From Phocoena phocoena (Eukaryota > Chordata > Mammalia > Artiodactyla > Phocoenidae): DNA of 64,000 nt. Position numbers and translations under genes: made by a program. The notes under the pieces are model-generated. The model saw only the letters and a program-made list of their open reading frames with translations. It did no database searches and was not told where the DNA came from. Shown here piece after piece: positions 53,762 through 64,000 of this stretch. How positions within the stretch are numbered: the stretch's first letter is position 1; the number at the start of each line of letters is the position of its first letter. The stretch spans positions 25,907,668 through 25,971,667 of the forward strand of contig NC_089234.1 of the NCBI RefSeq assembly GCF_963924675.1, read 5' to 3'.

Positions 53762-56700
53762 AATCTTGACGCATGGAGACGCAGGAGCTGCGGGAGCTGA
53801 ATTCTGTCCTGAAAAACACTAATTTGCTGCTTTCTGACCAAATGTTTTTCCATCTGTGTACAGCTACAGCTGTGTGAAGAGAGGGAACAACACAGTTTAA
53901 AAAGAATCCCCATTCCAGCAGTACATTTAACATGATCTCTGAGGTTCAGTATCATTTTTCAAATAAAGGAATTATATTATTTCCTCTGCATAATTGAAAT
54001 AGTATTAAATGTCTCAAAGCACATGATTAGAAAATGAGATCTTTTAAATGAGCAAGAGATTGCGTTGCCGTTTAGGCAATTCCAGTGGGCTTTTTTCTTT
54101 CAAAAAAAAGGGGGGGGGGTGCTGGGGAGAGGAAGAGGAAGAAGCAGCTTAGGCTGCGGTCATTCATTTCCTGACCTGTCCTTACATTCCCCCATGGTGT
54201 TGAAACCAAGACAGTGTTTGATGGTGCTGGTCAGTGATTTTTACCATCATCCACTGAGCCAGGGTTGCAGCCTGTCTGGGTGGGGAGCTGCTGGGCTTGG
54301 GGGGGTGAAGCGTGAATAGCAGATGATTAAACCATCTTGTCATGCAGGTAGGAGACTGTATGTAATCCTCACCCTTTGGAAAGGAAAAAAAAAGCCTTTC
54401 TTGCAAACAACGCACCACAGAAACATACCCCGTCCCCAGCCCCCAACCAGCTACACAGGGAATCAGAGTCTTACGACTTTTGACTGTAATGACATCTGGA
54501 ATGTAAGGAGAGGTGGGAGGTTTAATTCCAGAAAAATTACAAGGTCCTTAAAAAGCCCTCACATGGAGGGCTCAGGCTAGCGTAAACAGGCTTTCTCCAG
54601 TTCAGTGGAGCAGTGAGCAGCCGACTCTGAAATTAGCTGGCTTCTCCACGGCTGTCCTATAGAAGGGATTTCTAAAGCTCAAAGAATTCTGTGTTTAAAT
54701 GATCACAATAGGCTGCTGCTATCAGATTTTAAAAATAAATGCAGCTTTACCGTGAACCTGCTCCACTGAGAAAAGCCAGGCAGATCGATTTTTAGAAGCG
54801 ATCAATTTTTACAGTGCTGGCAACTTGGTGGTGTGGGCTGCTCGAGGGGGACAGGGCTTGTTGCTGGGAAGAGCGTGGGTGTGTATGGTTGCAGGGGCCG
54901 TGCCCGGGGAAGCCAGAGTCACCCCAGCTTCTGGTCCCCTCTGCCTCTCTCCAGCAAAATGTGTCCTCTGGTGACTGATTGGAGAGGAATGGTGGGAGAC
55001 TTCTCCTGCCCCGTGTTGCAAAAAGAGCTTGCTTCCCTGAGCCTTAAGAGATCCCCGGCTTCAAGCAAGGGAAAGTAGGCCAGAGCATCCCTGGCTCCTG
55101 AACTGAACTATGTCCTGATGCCTGAGGAGTGCGGTTCTCAGAGACCGTCAAGTGGCTGGTGGGTCCCAGGAGGGCAGCTACTTTTACCTCCCAGGAGGTG
55201 GCCCTTCCCGAACCCACCAAGGCATGTGAGCAAACTGAAGGGGTCACTCCGGCCCCTGGCCCTCAGTACCCAGCCTTTCTGGACCAAGTGGTGCCGGTGA
55301 GGCTGAAGCATGGTCTGCTTCAAAGGTGGTCTGGGGTGAAAGTCATTAACAAGGCCAGACATGAAAAGGTGCCCTGGGTTGCAAGTACTTATGGGGACAG
55401 ACCTGTAAGTACTTGCAAAACAAAAAGAAGGTGAGGGTTTTTAAACCACTGTGAGCTAGTTGCCCCCTGCAGCCTCCCCCGGCTTGTCTGTCTTACCCAG
55501 ACGCCTCTCGCCCTTTGAACAGAGGCAAAACAGAATTATAAGAAACCAGAAATCCCCCTTCTATCCGGCTGGAAATGTGGCTCTAGCACTTGAAAATATT
55601 TTTTCCCCTCCAAATAGTGCATCAGGGATGTTATCTGAGGGGCAAAATGCCTGCCTTGAGGTCTGTGATTTGGGAACACTGAGATGTGGAACTTGGACTC
55701 TGGCAGTGGATGGTCTGTGAAATATCTTTGTTCTTTTACTACCAACTTAGGGAACTGTTTGAAAGGGCCCCCCAGGGCCTCAGCCAGCAGGCAGAAGCCA
55801 CTGCCTTCCTCTGATAACAGCCTCTGTGAATGTTCAGATTTGCTTTTCAGCTAAAGACACAGAGACATTGTGGATGTCACACGCTTTCATCTTCCCTTTC
55901 AGCCCTACTGAACCCTCGCGGGGCTCGCAGGGTAGATGAGAGGAGCCTGAAAAATGCAGAGTTTGAAAGCTCCCATTTGTAAAAACAAAATGCTTCTAAA
56001 GACTCCTTTCCTCTCCCCGGCCACCGCCCCCCCCGCACTTGGAGGACAGAATTGGAAGCTAGAAAGGGGACTCCCGGTCTCCCATCCTCCCACTCCCAGT
56101 GAGTCTTAGTGGTGAGACTTGCTCTGGGCACGACTTCATCTGAATGTGCCGGGAAGAGGGTTGGGGGCCAGAGGGCGGGCAAGGCCTGGGACAGGGGCCC
56201 CAGGGTGTGTGCTCAGACCAGTTGTGGGAAAAACTCCTTCCCGTCCCCTCCTCCCGACTTCCCCCGTGCGAATCCTTCTGGCTGGCTTCCCCGTGCCCAG
56301 GGCAGCACACCCTTTCCCCTTCACTCTCCCTTGGTTACTATGGAAACAAGGGTGTCATTGATGTGGGCTGAGCTGGGGAACATGTCGGCGGCGCACAGCT
56401 GAGAGTCAGCGATTATGCCGGCGGGTAGAAATGTACCAGGGTTAAGGTCCGCAGCTCCCAAACTGCGGGAAGGACGCCGTCCTGCCCCCTCCCTCCCTCC
56501 CTCTCTCTTCTCCCTCTCCTGGCTTTTGACGAATTCCTTTATTCCCTTCCGGGCTAAAGCAGTGGCTATTTTTGTGCCACTCTATGCCCCACCCTCGCTG
56601 TCGGCCGCGCCTTATCCGGCCTGGCCTGGAGGGTGACACCATGTCACCCTCGCCGGGACTCGTCCCTTGATTCCCGTCAGTTTGCTTTGATTTCTCTATC

Positions 56701-56915
56701 CTTCTCAGGGGCCAGTTCTTACTTCCTTTTATTTTTAGCTCTGCACTCCATGTGGTTTCAGGGTTCAGTCTGCTCATCGAAAAGTTCTTTTTTTTATAGT
56801 CTCTTTTGAAAATGATAGTCAAAGGAAGGGACGTGGTATTTGGTCATGTGGAAAATTCAATGTATAATTTAGACGTCTGTCAAAAATCCGACAAATAAAA
56901 TTTAGCTGAAACCAA
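53762..56915 (+). other. ARL3: ARL3 3' UTR (end inferred)
   Basis: About 3.1 kb of sequence with no SINE or recognisable transposon follows the stop codon. AATAAA hexamers are at 53962, 54734 and 56894; the last fits a long 3' UTR and the first a short form. A CpG-richer patch lies at about 56.1-56.65 kb. Transcript ends cannot be proven from sequence. Confidence 0.55.
56894..56899 (+). terminator. Candidate distal ARL3 poly(A) signal
   Basis: Canonical AATAAA at the end of the repeat-free block and before a MIR-like repeat. An earlier alternative is AATAAA at 53962-53967. Confidence 0.45.
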
Positions 56916-57039
56916 GGCAGCCTGGAAAGTGTCGTGTCCTTTGCTGGAGAGGGGAGAGGGCCTGTGGTGTGCTTGTCCTTTCAGAGGTTAGCATCCCTCA
57001 AGGTGCTTTCTTCAGAAGGATGTAACATTAACACCGCCA

Positions 57040-57600
57040 CCAACAATAAAAATAACCCTTTATTAAGCCCCTCCTACATACCAGACCTCTCATCTACATC
57101 ATGGGGTAGTATTAGTCCCACCTCACAGTTAAGCAAACTGAGGCACGGGCCTGGGTTAAGGAATTCATCCACTACCACAGAGCCATTAGTGCCAGCAGGG
57201 CAGGACCCTGGGTCTGAAGGCCGCGGCAAGTTGCCTCCTCTGGAGGGCAAAGACAATAACGGCCGTTTCTCAAGCATCTCAGTCCCCGGCCTTCCGAGCC
57301 CACAACAGGGGTCTCCTCTGATCAATGCCGCTCCTCAGGGAGGCGCGGGGGGGTGTCTCTGTCCCAAGCATTGGGTGTCCTCTGTCCTCACGGCGGCACA
57401 GCTGAAGATTTTGTACCGTGCTTTGCACAGACAGAAAAAAGGGAGCAGTCAGGAAAACTGCGGTTGGCAAGGATGCTGGTAATGACCTAGTACCTAATAC
57501 TGAATCTTCCTTCTAGAGACGGTGCAGAGAGGGGAGTACACTTGCCCAAAGCCACACAGTAGGAGGCAGAATGGGCTCCGGTCCAGGGCTCTTCTCTCAG
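57040..57600 (+). mobile_element. MIR-like remnants
   Basis: Words 'ctttattaagcccctcctac', 'agttaagcaaactgaggca' and, later, 'cttgcccaaagccacacagt' fit one or two MIR copies. Confidence 0.5.
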
Positions 57601-57825
57601 GAGAAGAGCTTGTCTTCCCCTCTGGCAGCCTCACTTCAGTGGCCTTAGAGACATACCAGCCTGGCTGGCCCCAAGGGCCAAGCTGTTGGCAGAATAGAGG
57701 GGAGCTGGAGGCAGGAAGAGAGAGAAAGTCCAGTGCTGCCAGGTAAACGGCGGGACACACACCTGAACTGCAAATAAACAATCATTTTTAATGTAAGTAT
57801 GACCCATGCAATATTTGAGACATAG

Positions 57826-58149
57826 GGACTTCCCTGGTGACGCAGTGGTTAAGAATCCGCCTGCCAACGCAGGGGACACGGGTTCGAGCCCTGGTCCGGG
57901 AAGATCCCACATGCCGCAGAGCAACTAAGCCCGTGTGCCACAACTTCTGAGCCTGCGCTCTAGAGCCTGCGAGCCACAACTACTGAGCCTACGTGCTGCA
58001 ACTACTGAAGCCTGCGCACCTAGAGCCGGTTCTCCGCAACAAGAGAAGCCACCGCAATGAGAAGCCTGCGCACTGCAATGAAGAGTAGCCCCCGCTCGCC
58101 GCAACTAGAGAAAGCTCACACGCAGCAACGAAGACCCAATGCAGACAAA
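57826..58149 (+). mobile_element. CHR-type SINE (long form), outer element
   Basis: Target duplication ATTTGAGACATAG at 57813 and 58385. The second copy lies beyond the next SINE, showing that the latter inserted into this element's tail. Confidence 0.94.
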
Positions 58150-58160
58150 AATAAATTTTA

Positions 58161-58367
58161 GGGCTTCCCTGGTGGCACAGTGGTTGAGAGTCCGCCTGCC
58201 GATGCAGGGTACATGGGTTCATACCCCGGTCTGGGAAGATCCCACATGCCGCGGAGTGGCTGGGCCCGTGAGCCATGGCCGCTGAGCCTGCGTGTCCAGA
58301 GCCTGTGCTCCGCAACGGGAGAAGCCACAACAGTGAGAGGCCCGCGTACAGCAAAAAAAAAAATAAT
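58161..58367 (+). mobile_element. CHR-type SINE (short form) in the tail of the previous SINE
   Basis: Target duplication AATAAATTTTA at 58150 and 58368 is perfect; both copies belong to the A-rich tail of the older SINE. Confidence 0.94.
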
Positions 58368-58418
58368 AATAAATTTTAAAAAAAATTTGAGACATAGTAC
58401 TCATAAAAAGTCATTGTT

Positions 58419-58941
<523 letters not shown>

Positions 58942-58944
58942 GGG

Positions 58945-59148
58945 GGGCTTCCCTGGTGGTGCAGTGGTTGAGAGTCCGCCTGCCAATGCAGGGGACACGG
59001 GTTCGTGCCCCGGTCTGGGAGGATCCCACATGCCGCAGAGCGGCTGGGCCCGTGAGCCATGGCTGCTGAGCCTGTGCGTCCGGAGCCTGTGCTCCGCAAC
59101 CGGAGAGGCCACAGCAGTGAGAGGCCCGCGTATCACAAAAAAAAAAAA
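58945..59148 (+). mobile_element. CHR-type SINE (short form) at the RPS12 retrocopy tail
   Basis: Follows the retrocopy poly(A) with three extra G bases between. It has no target duplication of its own; the duplication AAAAAGTCATTGTT spans retrocopy plus SINE. Confidence 0.94.
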
Positions 59149-59437
59149 AAAAAGTCATTGTTTATCTGAAATTCAAATTTAACTGGCCATCCCAGTTTTT
59201 GTTTTTGCTGTTTTGCTAAATCTGGCAACTCTACTCAGAATGCTCTGCTGAATAAAGGCACAGTGAGATACAATCAGACTGCGTTCTCCGGAGTCAGACC
59301 CAGAGATCTATCTTTGCCCATCCATAAATCAGCTCTGTGGTCCTGGGCAAGTTGCTTCCTTTCTTGGAGTCTCCCTGCCTCTTCATCTGTGAAATGGGAC
59401 TAAAGCCGTAGGGAGATTTAAAAGACATATAATGTCG

Positions 59438-59643
59438 GGCTTCCCTGGTGGCGCAGTGGTTGAGAGTCCACCTGCCGATGCAGGGGACACGGGTTCGTGC
59501 CCCGGTCCGGGAAGAACCCACATGCCGCGGAGCAGCCGGGCCCGAGAGCCATGGCCGTTGAACCTGCGCGTCTGGAGCCTGTGCTCCGCAACGGGAGAGG
59601 CCACGACAGTGAGAGGCCCGCGTACCGCAAAAAATAAAAAGAG
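59438..59643 (+). mobile_element. CHR-type SINE (short form)
   Basis: Target duplication ATATAATGTCG at 59427 and 59644 is perfect. Confidence 0.95.
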
Positions 59644-60247
59644 ATATAATGTCGATAAAGGTAGATGTAGGGCCATGGCTAGCACATAGTAGGGACACTG
59701 CACCTCAGTTTCTTACCCGTAAAATGAGGTAATCACTTACCCTGTGGCGTTTTTCAGAGGATTAGATGAAGTTATGGATGTCCAGTGCAGAGTAGGTGCT
59801 AAATCATTTGTAGCTATTATAATAACTGGCAGACATTCTGGAGTCCAGGCCTTCCCAGGCCCCAAGACCTCTGTCCTCCCACCTCCCCTCCCACATGTTG
59901 CAAGGGCCAGCAGCCTTCCTGGCGGTGCTGGCAGCCCCCTCCTCTCTCTGGGGGCTCCCAGGGCCTCTGCAGCCACACCTCCTGCAATTAGATTTGTAAG
60001 TGGGAACAGGCTCTTGTCAGAGGCTCCTGATTGGCTCCAGGCAAAAACACAGTTTAGCACTCAGTCAAGCTGCATTTCAGGGCCTCAGTCTCTCTCCCCT
60101 CCACCTCCCCCTTGAATTGCAATCTGTTCGGTAATTTCCTTTTCCAACACTGCAGAACTCAGAGAAGCTGCGGCGCAGGAGCCGGGCAGGGAGGAGGGAA
60201 AGAGAGCTGCTGCTCCCTGCGGTGAAACTGCTGGTCCAGCACTGTGT

Positions 60248-60250
<3 letters not shown>

Positions 60251-60296
<46 letters not shown>
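60251..60296 (+). repeat. (GT)n microsatellite
   Basis: An uninterrupted run of 23 repeats in intergenic DNA. Confidence 0.97.
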
Positions 60297-60297
<1 letters not shown>

Positions 60298-60379
60298 TAG
60301 AACCAGACACACATGGGTATGTGGGGATACAGCCAACAACAAGGCCCCTGCAGGGTCAGACCAGGGCACCCACTTGTAC

Positions 60380-60570
60380 CAGTCACTTGGCAGTTACCAC
60401 TTATTTAATCCTTGTAACAACATGGATAACTGTAGGCATTACCACTCAGTTTGAGGATAGGGCTCACAGAATCTGAATCACTTGCTCAGGATCACACCAG
60501 AAGAATGGGGCAGAGCCATAATTTTCACCTGGGCCTGTTTGACTGCTGGGCCCCAAGCTCATACCATGAT
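60380..60570 (+). mobile_element. MIR SINE remnant
   Basis: Words ttatttaatccttgtaacaa, then 'atcacttgctcaggatcaca'. Confidence 0.6.
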
Positions 60571-62528
60571 ACCTTTTCCCCTTCTGGCTTCTGAGCTCAG
60601 AAAAGGAGCTAAGGAATCCTCCTGCACACAGGAGCAGGGAGAGGTTTCTTTTCCCAGAGTGAGTAGCGGTATCCCAGGGACAAAAAGCCTTCGCTAAAGA
60701 AGTGAAGTCCTGATGACAGAAATGCAGAGAGCAAGCTGAGTCAAGGAGGGGCAAGTCTTGCGAGATAACTTGCGTGGATGCCTGCAGCTGAGAGCTGCAA
60801 GGGTCGGGGGCAGAACTACCACTTAGCTCAGGGAACTGCTACTCCTGTTACTCATTCACTGATTGGATCCCTTCAGCAGTCCTACAAGTTAGCCATTTCT
60901 ACCCCTTTCCCCGTTGAGGAAACCAGGGCTCTCAAAGGTTAAGTCACTGGCCTAGAATCACACAGCTAGGAAATGGCTTAGCTCGGGTTCCCATCAACTA
61001 GAAAGACCATCTTTCCCCAGGGCACCATCTTGACTAAACACAGGGCCGCGAACAGCAGGGAGCAGTGGGGAGCGGGGCTCCCGGAGACCAGGCCAGAGGC
61101 CTACCTCTCCCTCTCACTTTGCCACCCGCCTCTTCACGATCCACCAGACCCTTCTGCAGAGCCCAGAGGTGGCTGCTGCTCTGGAGGCCACCAGCAGGGG
61201 GGGCAGGTGGTGGCTGGCTCCACCCTGGCAACAAAGGAAAGAGGCTGGGGAAGCGGTCGCCCTTTGGGCCTCCCTTCTCCCCCAGGGCTCTGCAGCCCCC
61301 ACCAGTGCCCTGGCCCAAAAGGAGGAGAGGGAGGGCTGCAGCGAAGGGGCAGCAGCCCTGGGAGTCCACTTACACCGCTGCGGGGGCGAAAGAAAGGAAG
61401 GGTCAGTTGCTGAGTCACACACCGACAATGTCCGCCCTGTCTTTCTTTGCCTTGTTAACGAAATGCATGTTCCTAAGACTGGACAAGCCTGCCACCCGGG
61501 CCACTGCTGACCCATGTGGGAAAGGATGCCCCGCATCGGGGTAGAAGCCGTGGCACTAGCTGAGGGCCTCTCAGCCTGGTGCCTTTGTGTTGTGCACAAG
61601 CTGTCCAGCCATACTTAGTGGCCCTGCCTATTACATCAGCCAGGCCTCTCCCTGGGCCGGGCTGTCAACACTCACATCCCCAACCCAGTCCCCAGTCCCT
61701 CCTGCACGACCTACTCTGGAGAGCTGGTGCCCATCAGCCTCCTTTCTTCAGCTTCCCTTGCCGCCGAGAAGGCAGAATCCTGGGCCATCGTGCTGGCACA
61801 TCACTCCCAAGTCCCTCAGATTCTGTCTGGGGGCACAGGGCTCTCTAGTATGAATGGGGGCTTCCCTGGAGCCTCCAGATGACAGAGCCGAAGCACTTTT
61901 CCTGCCTGGATGCTACAGATGGCCTTTGGAGAGAAAGGGATAAGGAGCTTTGGCTTATAAGCAGCAGCCCATCCCAGGGCCAGCGGATGCAATACAGCCC
62001 AACCTTCCCCTCAACTCCCCCAGCTCTGGTGTGGGTTCAGCCTGGATTTCATCCTGACTCACTCCCTAGGCCCCTTTCCTAACCTGAGACCTCCAGATCT
62101 GCCAGAGCAGCAGGTTGGGAGGAAGGAAAAGAGGGAGGAAGGGGCATCCAGGGGATGGGATGCTGATCCAGGCCCGGGGGGAGGTGTCTGCACAGCTGCA
62201 AGCAGCCCCCCTACCCCCGGTCTGTGAATGGGCACATCACCCCCTCCCACCCGCCTGCCACCGCTCCTGAAACAGTTGGTCCTAATGAGCGCAAAGCAGG
62301 CAGGGCAGCTGTGTGCATTATCCATATGCATGGGGAGGTGTATATTTATCCTCACGTCCCACCCCACCCTGCAGCTGCTGCCAACCCCTATGCCAGGAGG
62401 GTGAGTGGGCACGAGCGCCCAGGCTGCTCAGGGCCCTGGGCCTCCTCTCCTCCCAGCCCTCCCTCCCCAGCCCACGCCCACAGCCTTCACTTGACCCATT
62501 TTGGAGGCAGAAGTTTGTGTGTGTGTTT

Positions 62529-62546
62529 GAGAGAGAGAGAGAGAGA
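62529..62546 (+). repeat. (GA)n short tract
   Basis: About nine GA units directly after a short GT run. Confidence 0.9.
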
Positions 62547-63479
62547 AGAGAGTGCACACATCATTTCCCCAGTTGGTGCTTTTGATTTCCTCTGAAGTAT
62601 CTTGATTGCGGACGTACAATGGCATTGCTGCCAGTGCTCCCTCAGCAGCTTCTGGCTCTGCGCCGCCTCCTCCCCAGGGCCGGGGTTTTCTGCTGACTCC
62701 GGGGCCCGCGGCTGGCTGGCAGGGAAGGAGCAGGCCTGATCCCGGCTTCCATCCCTCGGCCTGAGCAGCAGGACCTGGAAGCCTAGCCACGGTCCTTCCT
62801 GCTCCTGGGGCTGGGGCCAACCTGCACCCTGATGCCCCCACTCCACCTCCTCTTTCACTTGGACCTCCCATTGCCTCCTAGCTGGTCCCCTTGCCCTCCA
62901 CTGCCTGGCCACTCAGGCCCTTAATGCTCAGAGCCATTATTCTAAAATTCAATTCCCCTGCTCAGATGCCTGCAGAGGCACCGCCGCTGTGGGACCCGAA
63001 AGGTCAAACTGTTTATCCTGTCATTGAAGGCCACTCTGGTCTAACCTCAAATCTTTTTTGTGGACCTGTCAATCATGGGCTCTCACACATACACTGAGCT
63101 CCAGATGAGCTACCCTCGCTGTCCCGCTACAAGTCCCCCACAATTTTATCTCCACACCTGCCCTCACAGCGACCCCCTCCCTCCTGTGCTTTGCTTACCC
63201 CTCCTTTAGGGCATGATTCAAGTCCTGCCTCCCCAGGAAGAGAGCCCGGTAGCCTCTAGCCCACAGGACTCCCCTGTAAAACTCAGAGCCCCTGGCAACC
63301 CAGGCATTTGGCATTCATTCATCCATCCATCATTCATTCCTTCGGCAGATATCTCTTGAGCAGAGGCAGAGCATCTACAGTGCCTCGTGTCCTGGCCTGT
63401 TCGCTCATGCCTTTCTGACCTCACCACTCCCTGCTCTGCCCCTCACCCACCTTTCCAGCCACTCACCCACTGCTCTTCC

Positions 63480-63895
63480 TGAAACAAGCATCTTCTGGCT
63501 CCAGCCTTCTGGTTGTTCCCTCTACCTGGAACACTCTTGCTCCAAATATCCCCAGATCTTGCCTCCTCACATTCTTGAGGTCTCCACTCAATGTCACCTT
63601 CTCAGCAAAGCCTTCCCCGACCACCTCCATTTATAAAAACTGCCATGCCCCCTCACCCCTACTGACAAGCCCTATCCCCTTCACCCTGCTTTACTTCCCT
63701 TCATAGTACTTATCAGCTGACATTTATTGATTTCTTGTTTGTCAGCTGTCTCTTCCCCACTAAGTTATTAGCTCCAAGAGGGCGGAGTTTGTCTGTTTTG
63801 TTCACCAGTGTATCACCAGCATTGGAATAGAGGCCAGCATTAGAAGGACATCAATAATTATTAGTTGAATGAATGAATGAGTGAATGAATGAAAC
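63480..63895 (+). mobile_element. L2 LINE 3' end
   Basis: In order: 'cacattcttgaggtctccac', 'cagcaaagccttccccgacc', 'gtttgtctgttttgttcacc' and a terminal gaatgaatgaatgagtgaat. Confidence 0.75.
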
Positions 63896-64000
63896 AGGTA
63901 ACGTCTTACGCTCTGAAAAATAAAAAATGACTAATATTTCATGTCCTCCAGGGGCACACAGGCTACTTGGGCCTGCAGCCTGTAACCTGACACAATTAGT

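Noticed and set aside
56934..57482. 182-codon open frame downstream of ARL3
   Set aside because: It runs through MIR-like repeat sequence, and its composition shows no domain or homologue that I recognise.

Overview
The window is vertebrate nuclear DNA, from a placental mammal and almost certainly a cetacean. The genes are split by GT-AG introns. The background is dense in tRNA-derived CHR-type SINEs: I count about 32 copies, roughly 7 kb, in a long form, a short form and a minimal form. It also holds older L2, MIR, L1 and hAT remnants. No ruminant Bov-tA or pig PRE-1 SINEs were recognised, which favours a whale or dolphin over other artiodactyls. There are no prokaryotic features.

Layout. 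Positions 1-9585 (minus strand) carry all 11 coding exons of SFXN2 (sideroflexin-2). They join without a frame break into a 322-residue protein. A probable non-coding first exon lies about 11 kb upstream, in a GC-rich block at about 20.4-21.8 kb. The same block holds the start of ARL3 on the plus strand, so the two genes are head to head and probably share a bidirectional promoter. ARL3 has six coding exons between 21281 and 53761 that join into the full 182-residue small GTPase. Its long 3' UTR probably ends near 56.9 kb. This SFXN2/ARL3 pairing matches the human 10q24 neighbourhood. From 57 kb to the end is intergenic DNA with a nest of retroposons, including an RPS12 processed retrocopy with an intact reading frame, followed by a SINE-poor stretch with L2 remnants.

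How the genes relate. They share a promoter region rather than a pathway: SFXN2 is a mitochondrial carrier, and ARL3 is a ciliary and Golgi GTPase. A perfect X-box (RFX-type) motif lies about 50 bp upstream of the ARL3 start codon, which fits a ciliary gene.

I did not find a new multi-gene system. The most interesting items are: a short tandem duplication that runs across the exon 9 5' splice site of SFXN2; the X-box promoter; the intact RPS12 retrocopy, which shares one target-site duplication with the SINE behind it; an apparently intermediate SINE form; and a close inverted SINE pair in ARL3 intron 5.
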